This document shows, piece by piece, positions 25,640-37,839 of a DNA stretch of 64,000 nt; position 1 is the stretch's first letter, and every line of letters begins with the position of its first letter. The position numbers and the translations under genes were made by a program. This stretch comes from Prochilodus magdalenae (lineage: Eukaryota; Chordata; Actinopteri; Characiformes; Prochilodontidae), in NCBI GenBank assembly GCA_024036415.1, contig JAMWET010001028.1, positions 1-64,000 of the forward strand. The letters are read 5' to 3'. The notes below the pieces were generated by a model. It had not been told where the DNA came from. It was given only the letters and a program-made list of their open reading frames with translations, and did not search any database.

Positions 25640-25827
25640 CAGTACCATGAGCGCACGTGCGCTATGTGCGGTCATTTTTTTCTCAGAAGTCACGTGATCC
25701 CCCTCGCCTCCCTGTACAAGGACTCCGCCCCGCAGAGGTGGGAGGCAGACGGAGGATAAAAATTGACGCGGGGTAAGTCAGGGAGAACTCTCCTAACTGG
25801 CCTGGAGGAAACCTACAGTCACTTCCA
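25640..25827 (+). promoter_or_regulatory. noxo1: Probable noxo1 promoter and 5' UTR
   Basis: A local rise in C+G immediately upstream of the noxo1 start holds CACGTG-containing sequence (CAGAAGTCACGTGATC near 25,685), a GC-box-like CCGCCCC near 25,726 and a TATA-like GATAAAAAT at 25,757. A start site about 25-35 bp after the TATA-like box fits a short 5' UTR ending at the ATG. No experimental start site is known, so this is inferred from motif spacing. Confidence 0.5.
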
Positions 25828-28800
25828 ATGGGCGACTCTCGCTACCCTATCAGCGTCCGAATCATCGGCATCATGTACAAGGACAAGAACAAAGTAAGAC
25901 GAAGGAAAACTACCACACGCGTGTTTATTAAGTAAACCTTCATACTTCAACATATACATTTTGTGCTTATCGCCTGCTTTACCTTCTGTTCCAGTTGTAC
26001 ATGGCATCCGTGCTGTGGTCTGATCAGACTGAAGTGGTCGTGTACAGGTCCCTGGGAGACTTCAAGAAGTTCCATGTAAGACTATCCTAAAGCTGAAGAC
26101 ATTCTTGACTGTCAGTATAGCTCTAGCATGCCCACAGACTTCTGTTGTCATTTAATCCCTCATTTCCTAACAGAGGCAACTGAAGAAGAAGTTTCCAGTG
26201 CATAATCCTTTTGGCAAACATGGCAGAGTGCTACCCAGATTCGGAGGTACCGTCACAGTAGCATTACAGTACTGGCCCCGCACACTGTTTTCACAGTCCA
26301 TTTGGGTCTCTGTTGAGTGGTTATAAGAACTGGGGGATGTTTTTTTTTGAGCAGGTAGGATGCAGAAGGTGAGCTTGCAGAAGAAGACTCCAGCCAGGGC
26401 TGTGCACCGTGTGAAGGCTCTACAGACATACTGCAGTGATCTGCTGCAGTGTGACCCCAGCATCACTCAAGCAAGTGACCTCATTCAGTTCTTCCTACCC
26501 AAGGAGCATGAACTGCAACCAGAGTTTGTACAAAACAGGTAGGTCAAGTCCAGAAAATGAATCCTACTAATACAGGAGACCCTAAAATATATGTGGGTAA
26601 TATGAAATAAAACAATCATTTCAGGAGGTTTTCAGTGATACATTATGTGTCACAATATTTATTTTTCTAACAGACATTGGTGACACATTTCTATCATTAT
26701 TACAAATGACTTTTGTTGGTCATTTTCCACACACTGTGCAGCACCAAATACAGTACAGAAACTATGCTTTCTTTGTAATAGAACTGTAATATATTTGTAA
26801 TATACATTTATAATAATAATATACATACATACAATTCATTATTCTTTAAGTAGTTAGTTAGTTTAGTTAGTTAGTAGTTTTAGTTGTATTGCGCTGTTTT
26901 ACACTGAAGTACACATCTTCATTTAATAGTCCTCAGGTATCAGTAAGCTCAGCTTCTTGATTACTGAGTAATCTGTTGAACTGCAGTGGTACATCCAGTG
27001 TGTATCATATTAGGAACTATGCTGTAAGTTGTTTGGCCCTTTTTTCTTTTTTTTCAGTCTAAAACACCTTTTAGTCTAAAACACACAACACTAAGCCAAA
27101 AGACTCTGCAATGTGCATTAGCTCTAATGTTATTCTAGGCTGCTAATTAATTAATGAATTGACAAAACCTGTCTTTCCTGTCTGTCCTGCCCAGTGTGAT
27201 GATTTTTCATTCAGATGACATCCCAAATGGGCAAACAGGCGGTGATATGAGCAGCAAGCAGCTTAACGTTGGGCATGTGACCCAGCCTTTTGTCACCAAA
27301 GCATATCGCTGTGTGGCTCCGTATGAGACCAAGGACACCAAAAACAGACCTTTTAAGGTGGCTGTAGATGAAACACTGGATGTACTCATCAAAGATCAAG
27401 CAGGTATGTATCATTCTTAAGTTTCTTCCTGCTAGCAAGTGCCAATCTGACCACACTAACATTGATTACATGATCATGCTGCACCTTGTGCAGTACATTC
27501 AGATTCAAGATTCAAGATTCAAAGCTTTATTGTCATATGCACAGTAAGGAAACTAGTTTCCCTGTACAATGAAATTCTTACTTTGCTGCCCACACTGGAT
27601 GTCATAGGATAAAAAGTATAAATATAAATAGACAGATAACAAGGATCAAAAATTAAGCATGCAGAGAATATATAAATAAATATAAAATATAAAATGTAAA
27701 CAATTTAGAATTATACAGGCTATACATGCAGTACTTTTATAATACTCTGTAATACTATACATATATAACTTATATACCTGTGTGTTCATGAATACTGCAG
27801 GCTGGTGGTTGGTGGAGAATGAGGAAAAACGGTTAGCTTGGTTTCCTGCCCCCTACCTGGAGTTATGCGAAGAAGATGAGGATGAGGATAAGCTGGATGT
27901 GGTTGCCGAAAGTAAGTTAACTAGGCCATGCAGATTTTCAGTATCTCTGCCTTTGGAGTTAGTTCATAATTGCACATAAATGGACAGTTTTTCTTTCACC
28001 ACACCAATACAGAACCCTTCCGTATCAACTGATACTGATAGTCCAAAAGTTTTCCACAAAAACTACTAAACAGTAAAACTGTTATTAAATGAGTCACTAC
28101 ACTCCATCTAAAATCGCTGTGTTCAAGCTGTTCACACTAGAAGTTACAGTGCAAATGTATGTATCTGTAATTTTACACTAGAGCTAATAGCAATGTGAGC
28201 GTTCTGTGATCATTCAGGTTAGATTTATTTCAGATTTATTATATTACTGATAATGAAAACAAGTGATTCTATACTGTTAATGCAGATTCTTTTGTAGCAT
28301 GAAAATATCATCAGTATCGTTTAAAAAAGTTCTATAACAAATTCAAATCAATTCTTTTCAGAGTACTGTGCTATAAGAAGTTACACCTCTAAAACGAAAG
28401 ACGAGCTATCGGTTACCATCGGCACCATCCTGGAGGTGCTGCAGAAGTCCGACAATGGCTGGTGGCTGGCTAGGTAATTTGTTTTGAGTCTTTGTGCATC
28501 CCGTTGTATGTGAACAATGTTAACCCACAGCGCCCGAAGTTTACTGTCTGTGTCTGACTACTACACAGAACTTTCATAGACTAGAGTGGCATCATGCCAA
28601 AGTAAACTATGTGCAATAAAGGGGACTGTATAACAGTTTGCAACAGAGACACAGTGCCATCGTAACATAGATCTCGTGTTTGTTTTTTAATGGGTCAGGT
28701 TTTAATAAAACAAATATAAAACACACCAAAATAAGGTAACTCTAAAGAAGAATGTGAAAACCTGCATTACTTTGGAAAATTTGGAAAAACATTTGATCCA

Positions 28801-29944
28801 AGTATCGCTGAATTTTTACAGAATGTAAAAAACATCTTCTGCATTCAAATAATGTAGATAAATTAAAAAATTAAATGATGGAGGTAGTTTTTTCGTGGAT
28901 AGTGACAATTTATTATTTATTTATCCCTTTAAACTCAAAGGACCCTTTAGTGAATCCACACTTCCATTCCATCACCCTAATTACTATATACTACATACAG
29001 TAGTTACTGAATAACTAAAGGAGACTAGTCAAAGGAAAATAAGCCTGGAGGTTTCTAAGTGAATAAAATGGCAACAGTTTAAACTGTTAAAAGAATACTG
29101 TATGAAACAGAACTGCATCAGTAGCAGACAGTTGACTGCCATGAAAAATACCTACAATTTTATCCAACTTTATGCATCATTGTACTTAGCAATAGTACTT
29201 AGCAAAATAACAAAAAAGCTGCATACTTTATACATCTGCTATAATAGCTTACAGCTATAATAACTTGGGAGTATTAAGTCAATAATTTGTTATTACTAAT
29301 GCTGGATTAATTAACCTCAGTAAGTATGACTATATCTTTACAGATATAATGGAAAGTCTGGGTATGTTCCATCCATGTACCTGCAACCATACACAAGCCC
29401 CACGTTCACCCTGCAGAAGAAGCTCCACACCTCCACCCTTAACCTGCCAACTGCTTCAAAATTCCTGCAGGAGATTTCCTACTCCAACGAACCTCAGGCT
29501 CGCTCATTCAGGACAAAAAGCATACGTAAGTCCCACTCTGTGGAGGTACTTTCTGGGCCTCCCGTCCAGCGCAACACTCAGGTTCAGCGTAATGACTCTG
29601 ACAGCCGCAAGAGCATCATCAGCGGTGCCAGCGACGGGACCAACTACAGCTTCAGCTCCTCCAGCTCTCTGGGTCTAAGTTTCTCCAGCTCCGAGGGGGA
29701 TGAGACACTGAAACAGTCAGAGAAAGATCTTGAAGCAGACGTCAGTGACAGCGGCCTGTCTGATGAGCAGTCCAGCCCCACCACTAGGTATCCCAAACTT
29801 GGTCCCAAAGTGCCCCCTCGCCCGCAAACCCAGGAAATCCTCACTCGCTGTACCACCTACACTCGCAAAGCTGCCCTGGCTACACAAGCCCGCTTGTTCC
29901 CTGAGAGAATCGAGAATGAGTCCCTGAGAATTGGAAGAGATTAG
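25828..29944 (+). CDS. noxo1: NADPH oxidase organizer 1 (PX + tandem SH3)
   Basis: Role: p47phox-like scaffold that binds membrane phosphoinositides, p22phox and NOXA1 to switch on NOX1/NOX3 at the plasma membrane. Coding exons, all with GT/AG introns and consistent phase: 25828-25893, 25995-26075, 26174-26246, 26355-26538, 27195-27403, 27801-27911, 28362-28473, 29344-29944; 1,437 nt, 478 aa. The first ATG follows the promoter-like region and gives the family N-terminus [11 protein letters not shown]. Domains: PX about 4-125; SH3-A about 171-226 with [22 protein letters not shown]3-B about 243-295 with DELSVTIG and [19 protein letters not shown]; Ser-rich linker; proline motif KVPPRP at about 434-439 followed by [11 protein letters not shown]. 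The GWWLVENE and RYPISV signatures separate it from NCF1 (p47phox). The protein is about 100 residues longer than human NOXO1, mostly in the Ser-rich tail. Whether it is the a or b teleost copy is undetermined. Confidence 0.95.
27490..27780 (+). repeat. Interspersed repeat in noxo1 intron 5
   Basis: Begins with tandem GATTCAAGATTCAAGATTC and CTTTATTGTCATATGCACAG, followed by CAATGAAATTCTTACTTTGC. The TTTATTGTCA block recurs near 36,767 and 56,532, suggesting ends of related retroelement families. Family not identified. Confidence 0.55.
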
Positions 29945-30957
29945 TGAACATAAAAAATTATCACATTTTAAAAACTGGATAGTGTATTATATTGGTCTGT
30001 TATGATTCTTATGATTGTGCTTGTCCTGTCAAGAGTGCTTTTAGGAGGTGGGGAATATGATAATATGTTATTGTCATTGTATGAGTATTGCATGAGTACC
30101 ATGACAGCAAATGACCTATAGCCCAGTTATACGGAGCCTGTAAACAACAAGAACAACAAGTAGTGTAAACTATGTGTATAAACTACAAATTTACTACATT
30201 TACTACTTGTTTTAGTTTTCCTCATGTTATTTCTTCCCAGTTTTCACTTGAATTTAAAAGGCATTGTAGTTTTTTAAATGTGCCATTGTTTTACTTTATA
30301 TTCTGTCCATTTAAACTTTCTCAGAAACTATTGTGATATATATTGTGTCATGAAAATGCACGTTATATTTGTTCACAAATTTAAAATGAGAACACATTTA
30401 GCAAAGTTGAAGATAAAATAAATGTGAACACTGTAGCAGTAATACCAAATTTAGAGTTAGTAACATTCTGACACTAATAGAGTTGTAGTAGTGATCATTT
30501 TCACTTTCCTTCTAACAATCACTTGTCTGAATGGTAGTAGGCTGTTATGTTAGGCTGTTGTGGCAGCAAATAAAGGAAGTGACACCTCATAGCTGTTGAA
30601 AGACAGATGACAGCTGTTTAACATGGTTTAGTAAATTCATTGCCTTCCCTGTTCATGAGCGTTATGCTTTATATTTGCTAAGTTACCATTTTCCTACATT
30701 CTTTCATCCTGTACTAGATGTTCTTGACTGTATTCCATACTGGAATTTTTATTTAGAGTTGGATGTTTGTGTAATCACAATAAATGGTATTTTATCTCAT
30801 CAGTCCCGTGGCAGTCTTTCTTTTTACAGGATGAAACATAAACCACTGCCAGAAAGTTGTGGAATCGGTCACAAGGTTACTTATATGCGCATTAATGCCT
30901 GACTACACCATCCAGCTTAAAAATGGCAATAAGGAATTCTAATAAAGTATGAAAAAG
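29945..30957 (+). repeat. noxo1 3' UTR/flank, unit 1 of a diverged tandem duplication
   Basis: Follows the noxo1 stop codon. Landmarks shared in the same order with 30,958-32,220 include TTGTGCTTGTCCTGTCAAG, GTCCATTTAAACTTTCTCA, AGGCTGTTATGTTAGGCTG, TGTATTCCATACTGGAA, GCAGTCTTTCTTTTTACAG and CTAATAAAGTATG. Potential polyadenylation signals AATAAA lie at about 30,415, 30,779 and 30,941. The noxo1 3' UTR probably ends within this unit. Confidence 0.75.
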
Positions 30958-32220
30958 GGTTTGTTCTTCTTAAATGATAGATTTTTTATGATGGTATTTT
31001 CTATTTGGTGTGATTTTTATGATAATACTTGTCATTTCTTGTGAGGTGGGTAAAATAAGGATAATACAAAGATACTAATTCTACAACATTAAGTACATTC
31101 CCCCCTCTTAAATAACTAAGCTGTTAGTAATACGTTTTCTGGACGCATTTTGACAGCCATCTAAGTAACATTATACTCAAACTGTGAAGCAAATATTCTA
31201 CTCCCTTAGGGGACGAAAACATAACCCACAATACAACCATAATAAAAAAAAAAATGAAAAAAAATTTTTTTCAGCACCTTTCAAACATAATAATAATTAT
31301 TATTTAAAAAATAATTAAATTAAATTTAAAGTGCAAATGGATCATATCACATTAGCTTTTTTTCCGCTATCTGATACAGTGAAATTTGCCACTATCGGAA
31401 TGGTTCCCCCTTAACAAGCATATTCTTTTATTTTGTTTACTTATTTTAAGCATTTGTTTTAGTTTCCCTCCTTTTTCTACTTAAACAGTTTTTGCACAAA
31501 AGCCATTGTTTTGCAGTTTTTCATAGCCTTTTTAAGCGGGGCGATACTGTTCTGATACACATTTTGTCCATTTAATCTTGCTCACAAACTGATTGCAGTC
31601 ATGTATATTGAGTAATATGAAAATGTCTATAAGTACTGCAATGTCATATCTTAACCACACTGGCCAGGAATCTAAAATAATTCAGAAAACAACTCAATAA
31701 GCAAAGCTAAAGGTTACATAAAAACAAACTTGTGGTAGCAGCAAAACCAGCTTTAGAGTTAGTATCATTCTGACACATCAGCTGGCATCGTGTTCTTGTA
31801 ATGGCTGTTCAAGTACTGATCATTTTCACATTCCGTAAGTCACTTGTCTAATTAGGTAGTAGGCTGTTATGTAAGGCTGTCATGACATCAAAACAATAAG
31901 CAACACTGCTCATAGCTTTCAAAAGATATAACAACCCCCCAACCATGACCGGAGTACTGCACCATGTTTTCACCTGTATTCCATAGTGGAAATGTAATAT
32001 GGCGTTGCACGTTTTGACTTTGTAAGCACAGTAAATAATTTATATACAAATAAATCTCAATCAACTTGTAGCAGTCTTTCTATTTACAAGATAAGTGCTA
32101 CACCGCTGTCAGAAATTTGAGGCAACAGTGAACCAGTCACATGTTTCTATAACAATTAATGCATGACTGAACCAATAACCAAATACCGGCTATACAGAGT
32201 TCCTAATAAAGCATGCAACC
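30958..32220 (+). repeat. Unit 2 of the diverged tandem duplication downstream of noxo1
   Basis: Carries the unit 1 landmarks in the same order: ATACTTGTCATTTCTTGTGA, TTTGTCCATTTAATCTTGCT, AGGCTGTTATGTAAGGCTG, TGTATTCCATAGTGGAAATG, GCAGTCTTTCTATTTACAAG and CCTAATAAAGCATG. Spacing grows from about 1.0 to 1.26 kb along the unit because of insertions. No noxo1 coding sequence precedes it. Confidence 0.72.
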
Positions 32221-32460
32221 TTGTGGGTTTTGCTTTCCTGGAACGATGAATTATTACTTTATGAGAACTCATCAAAGAACTATGTATGAAACCTGTTTTC
32301 TTTCTTTCTTTTTCAAGGTGGCTTTTCCTGCTGTTTTCAATGACTCATTCAACCTCTATTTCAGGCTTGCCTTGCTATGTCAGGTGTTCAGTTTCATTTC
32401 TTATTTTCAAAGCTAGCCTTTGTATGCTTGTCTGAGGGGCTAATAGCACTAAATGAAAGA

Positions 32461-32727
32461 AGTTTTTGCAATGGTGTGACAAACAACTTAGTTGTGACTG
32501 TCAGGTTGCCCAATACTTTTGCTCATATAGTTTATGAGGATGAGTATTGTGTTCTAAACTAAATGTTTGCGGTCATTATACAATGTTTTGTCAGGGTTAC
32601 TTTTAAAAATGTATGCAGGAACATGCTGTCGGAATGTTTTACAAGTGTTTACTTTTTGTGCAGACAAGGAAGCAAAGCTATATTTGATGGGAATAGGTGC
32701 GCTGTGTTCAGTAATGTATGGGAATTA
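32461..32727 (+). repeat. Long direct repeat, copy 1
   Basis: About 265 bp almost identical to 34,376-34,657, from ACAACTTAGTTGTGAC through GCTGTGTTCAGTAATGTA. Its GCCCAATACTTTTGCTCATA block resembles a Tc1-type terminus, but inverted ends were not established. Confidence 0.85.
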
Positions 32728-32859
32728 GGGGCTAATAGTAAAGCAAAATGCATTAGGGCATTTCAAGTACAAAGCCTTTGCAAGGACAAGTTAACAGGGG
32801 AGAGCCAGGTAACATGAATCAGTCCTTGTACCTCTATGTTTAATTTATGTATAATTTCA

Positions 32860-34190
32860 ATAAATAAGACAGAATTGGTGCTTAACAGCTTTAGTGCTTA
32901 ACAGCTTAACACATAAACTGTCATCACCACCACGGACAACAAGTTTCCACCTCAGTATGTGCCCATGGACTACCAGATTTTTGGTATATAATCACCTACA
33001 CACACTACATAACAGCAGTACAGGAACTTTTAAGCACTCTATAGGCAGCTTTCTACTAGCAGCTCTGTGTGATGTCTTATGTGATTATCGTAACTAATAG
33101 TGCTACCTATGCATTTCCCCACACTAAAATGTACTAAAAATACTGATTACAACAGCTCTACCTTAAACACAGACATTAAAAGCTTGTTAGACATTCACCT
33201 GTGTGGCATTGATCAGCATTAGTTTAGTTGTTAAATGTATTTGAACAAAACAGGGCTTTTGAGCAGTGTGTGTTTTGTATTGTTTTGGGTCATTCATATA
33301 CACACATGTACATGCTAATGCCTGGTCCCATCTATCAATGTGTTCAGTGGTCCAGCCAACCAGCATAATAGTGCACAAATACAGAATACACTGTTGTGAG
33401 GCAGTCATAGTACACACAGTGTGTTTTACAATACTTAGAAATGCAGATATGCCATTCAGAATTTAGGACAATAGCTGTCTGTTCTATTCTTAAAAATGGA
33501 CAAGCAGCCAGAATGCTGGACATTTAGTCAGTAACGGTCAGAGAACTAAAAACAAGAACTATAAACAAGGAATGGAACTCTCACTTACTACTGTAATCAT
33601 GATTACAAGCATGCATCAAGCTACAAATGAGTACTGATTCCTAATTCATTATTGCACGATATAGTAATTACACACTGTCACGGCTACCAAAAGCCTGGCA
33701 CAGTTTTTTCGTTAATCCATGCCATAAATAATAAATCCACTATATCTTAACACTGTTGTTAACTTTCAGAGAGAATGTAAAAAAAAACAGTAATGATGTT
33801 TCTCTTGTTATTTTGGTAAAATACTACATGATATAATAACTAGTAACAGTATGTATTTACTTTCCTTATTAAATAATCTACAATGTTGGGTAGTATGTTT
33901 TGCCATACTATTTAGTACTATTGCTTAGGTGCAAGTTTGGTAACAGGCGAAGCAGGAAACCCTTTAAGTGACCAACATATGCTCCATCCACAAAAGCCTT
34001 CTATTGTATGCAGTTATGAGTTTGAACAAGATTTACAGAATTTTAATAAAGGCCCCTTTACTTGCGGCTGTCAGAGTTAAAGGATGCAATGCTATCAAGT
34101 TAGACTATGTAGCTAAGCATGCTAATGCATACTAATATTAGCTTCATTTTATGACAGGCCCCCACTGTAAATGCAGGTATTTTTGTGTTA
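32860..34190. other. Non-coding stretch without a recognisable gene
   Basis: No splice-supported exon or RNA gene recognised. Confidence 0.5.
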
Positions 34191-34204
34191 AATCAGAATG
34201 TATT

Positions 34205-34305
34205 GTAATTATGTGCCAGGCCCTCTTGTCCAACATCAGTGCCCTACCTCACAAATGCTTCTTCGACTAAATGGCTAAAAATGTCCTTAGAAACATTTCA
34301 CAATC
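34205..34305 (+). mobile_element. Tc1-like transposase fragment (C-terminal region)
   Basis: Contains AGGCCCTCTTGTCCAACATC and CAGTGCCCTACCTCACAAATG followed by GACTAAATGGC, the DNA of a Tc1 transposase C-terminus. The element at 56,200-57,330 is from the same family. Confidence 0.6.
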
Positions 34306-34375
34306 ACAAAGCCTTCCTACAATAGTACATGCTACTATAGCTGCAAACGTAAGGCCAGCACTAAACTGAAGACCA

Positions 34376-34657
34376 AGTTTTTGGTCTTCAGCAATGGCAT
34401 GGCAAACAACTTAGTTGTGACAGTCAGGTTGCCAAATACTTTTGCTCATATAGTTTATGAGGATGAGAATTGTGTTCTGAACTAAATGTTTGCGGTTAAA
34501 GATCATTATACAATGTTTTGTCAGAGTTACTTTTAAAAATGTATGCAGGAACATGCAGTCGGAATGTTTTATAAGTGTTTACTTTTTGTGCAGACAAGGA
34601 AGCAAGGCTATATTTGATGGGAATAGGTGTGCTGTGTTCAGTAATGTACGTGAATTA
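34376..34657 (+). repeat. Long direct repeat, copy 2
   Basis: Direct copy of 32,461-32,727, with small indels such as an extra TTAAAGATC block near 34,496. Confidence 0.85.
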
Positions 34658-34659
34658 CT

Positions 34660-35760
34660 ATGTGGTGTTGACAGGATGGGATGGGCACTGGTACAAATCT
34701 ACTTTTCTTGTAATACTACCAAACATACCTTAAATATAGGTTTTCATAATGTCTGAAATGCTCATGAACACCTAAATATGAATTTCTTTTTGTGTACTAA
34801 TCATAGATTCTTTTGTATATGATAAAAGGATGTATAAAATGTCAGATATCTGGGAGTTAGTGTCATTTCCGGACCTCTGTTTTATCATACCACCTTTGTG
34901 GACTATAAACAACATGGACTGATAAGATTTGGAAGCAAGACTAACCATTTATGACCAAAACAAAGATAAAGCTAAATAAAAATGTTCTTATATGACTTCA
35001 GAAATCACCCGACGAGCCTATAAAGATTAAGTAAGAATGAAATAAAACTATTGGCCATTTGTTTTAGATCCAAACATTTACTTTTATTATCCAAGTAAAA
35101 ATAAAGACGAAAGTACGCAATCTTTGGGGACACAGTATTTCCTTTATATCTTCTTTATGTGTCATACCATGGAACATGATCAATAGTCAGTTTAACATAC
35201 TCGTATGTTTGTAATTTCCTTGTCTGCAATGTCCTTATTCCTCTCTCTTATCTCATGGCAGCACGTGTGTAATAATGATAATAAACACTGCCATTGTTTG
35301 ACAAGCTAACAACTTATTGCCACCAGGCACACAGAGGATGCTATGCCTAATATTTATTTTCATGATTCCGGTTCATTAATCAATCACTGCAGTTGATGTG
35401 TGCATTGAAGTATATGCTGTCATCATCTCCCCAATGTCTATGATTCGCTAGATCCACATAAAACTTAGTGAGAGTGGTCTGTGAGGAGTAATAATTTTGT
35501 GTTGGGTGTTAAAACAAGGAATCAGATGATGCCAATTGCTGTTAGCCTCAAAGTAAAAACCTTAATAGTCATTAGCAGTCTACACTCTTCTAGTGAACCT
35601 GAAATCATTTCTGTGAAATATTGTGGAGTCTCTGAACTGTTTCACTTGATGGTAAGTGGGGGAGGGGAAGTGAGAGGGGTAAATAAAACATGATATTATT
35701 GATTAAAGGGGCATTCTGCACTACAACTTCATCCACATCACCACTCTCTCACTGGAGTAC
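34660..35760. other. Non-coding stretch without a recognisable gene
   Basis: No supported gene or complete repeat recognised. Confidence 0.5.
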
Positions 35761-35859
35761 CTAGTAGGCATTTAAGTGCAAGTACTCCAGATTTGTTCCA
35801 CCGCTCTGGAACTCTTGTCCACCACTGATCAAGCAATCCAATTCTCTTTGTATTTAATC

Positions 35860-35985
35860 ATTTTGATTAAATACATATTCTCTATTTGTCTTTGTTGATG
35901 CTTTTTGTGAACTAACAATTGAAAGCATCTTTGGGTTCTTGAAAAGCGATATATAAGAATAAAGTATTATTATTATTATCATAAA
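35860..35985 (+). repeat. LINE/SINE 3' tail ending in (TTA)n
   Basis: Ends with TTGAAAAGCGATATATAAGAATAAA and a TTATTATTAT repeat, a form typical of the 3' tails of L2-like LINEs and their SINE partners in fish. Confidence 0.6.
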
Positions 35986-36148
35986 TATTTGGATACTGAG
36001 ATGTATTATATTTTATATATTATATAGATATTGTTATTGTAGCTCATCTTTCACCTGATTTAGTAAATATGATGTAAAACGCTTTAATTTCATGCAATAA
36101 TCCATGATAGACTGCAAAAAGTAGATGTCCAAATATTTATGGACAGTA
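35983..36148. mobile_element. Small MITE with ATCCAAATATTTATGG-type inverted ends
   Basis: ATAAATATTTGGATAC at the left end is matched by TCCAAATATTTATGGAC at 36,118. The 165-bp interior has no coding potential. The termini resemble Tc1-type non-autonomous elements. Confidence 0.55.
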
Positions 36149-36267
36149 TGTGGGGAGTGCATGCTGGGTAATGCTATGAGAGAATGGACATAAACACAAA
36201 ATGGATACAACAAGGCAATTCTGCAACCTAGTTTTAAGCCAGAATGCACCTTTAACCATTATTTATG

Positions 36268-36314
36268 ACTCTGACTCTGACTCTGAGAAGACAAGACAAG
36301 ACAAGACAAGACAG
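36268..36314. repeat. (GACTCT)n and (AGACA)n short tandem repeats
   Basis: About four GACTCT units are followed by about five AAGACA-like units. Confidence 0.85.
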
Positions 36315-36411
36315 TTTGATCGCCTTTCTTTGTTTATCAGCGCCTTTATTCAAGTTTTCCCATCGTTTCATTACTCTGTGTTTATATTAAGGATGTGCCA
36401 GTATCAGTTCC

Positions 36412-36665
36412 GCTTCTGTGGTGACGTAGCGGCTAGCGTCTTGCTCTCGCAGCGTTTCTAAATCTGTTGACAGCGGTTTGAATCCCGCCGGTTGTATTTT
36501 CGTTTCTTTCCTCTCGTCAGTGTTTTCATTTCCTCCCACGTCCTTTCTCACCTTGCTTATATTTTCCTCCTCAGTTTATGTCCTCTGTTTTCTGTTTTTA
36601 TTAGCGCATACATCCCTGGCACGTAAAATCACCGGTTCAAATCCCGGTCAACAACATCTGCGTTT
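36412..36665 (+). repeat. tRNA-derived SINE-like sequence with two B-box-like sites
   Basis: GTGGTGACGTAGCGG (A-box-like, near 36,418) and GGTTTGAATCCCGCC (B-box-like, near 36,474) are spaced as in a tRNA-derived RNA polymerase III promoter. A second B-box-like GGTTCAAATCCCGG lies near 36,633. There is no clean cloverleaf, so it is not called a tRNA gene. Confidence 0.55.
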
Positions 36666-36751
36666 GAGTCCATATAAATAAATAAACGAGACAACAATCT
36701 GGAGACAACTCTCTTTCTATAAGGATTGTCGCCCCGTTGCATGTTGAGTAT

Positions 36752-36850
36752 AATTAGATTAAACTTTATTGTCAACTAGACATGCAAAATACAGTATTAT
36801 TTACATAGAACGTGCAGGAAAGTGTCCTTGACAGGCTGTGGTTAAAATAA
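36752..36850 (+). repeat. Retroelement-like piece with TTTATTGTCA motif
   Basis: TTAGATTAAACTTTATTGTC and following sequence match the kind of segment at 27,490 and 56,525. Confidence 0.45.
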
Positions 36851-37760
36851 ATGCAGATAAGGAAGTGGAGTGGTAAAAAAAATGATGTTGCAAGTATACA
36901 TATACTTATACTTATTATAAGTAAACATACATATATACAGAGTGAGTGTAGAGAATGCAAATGTAGGTTTTATGTACTGTAAGAGCAGCATGTGTAAAAT
37001 GCTTAGTATGATGTATACAGAGTAAACATAAAATCTATTAATAAATTTACATGTGCTGTTTAGCATCAATGCTAGCTTTCTGGCCTCCAGTTTAAGGCAA
37101 TTCATAGTTCATGCAGTGCATGCATTTCATACGACGTCACTTTCGCCACCTCAATCTCACATTCGGCCAGTTTGGCACGAATGTAGGAGTTGAAAAACAG
37201 ATGTACTGTAGCTATAATAATACTGTTTGTTTTTTAAATGTTTTATTAGGTAATATTGTGTATAGTTTCAGGTAAACTTTTCCAAGGTTTTACTGAATAC
37301 ATCTGACAATAAGTCAATATTGTTGTGAAACTTTCTCAGTGTATATATTTCCTTTCACGGGGTTCTTAAAATGTTCTTCATATTTTGGTTCTTTACACTC
37401 CTTTATAATAATGGTATTTTAAAATGGGTTTTATTGCTTACAGCCTGCAACTAATAAAATACTTTCAACATTTTTTAACACCTAAAACACCATTAAAAAT
37501 GAACAAAATTTGAAATATACTTCATTTATCATTTTAAGATATAAAACATGTTTATGTACGGCAGGAAAGTTGTTCATGTCCCATGAAGGCAAAAGACAAG
37601 ATTAGCAATGGGCCACTACCAGTGCCAATCTGTGTTGCTAATGAAGAATATTTAAATATTATAATTTCCTAAAACACAAAGGTAGAACCATGAAAATCCT
37701 ATAATACACAGGACAATAGCATAGCCATGTGAAGATTACATCACATACATTTTGTTGGAA
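36851..37760. other. Non-coding stretch without a recognisable gene
   Basis: AT-rich; no gene supported. Confidence 0.5.
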
Positions 37761-37839
37761 AATGCAGAAAATACCACAGTGTTCCCCACAGTCATTCAGA
37801 GCCCACAGTATCCACTGAATAGAGGTTGTGATCTTTAGA

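Noticed and set aside
29349..29678. Overlapping frame in noxo1 exon 8
   Set aside because: Out of frame with the SH3-B coding sequence and without family similarity.
36412..36490. Possible tRNA gene
   Set aside because: A and B boxes are present, but no acceptor stem or full cloverleaf can be formed.
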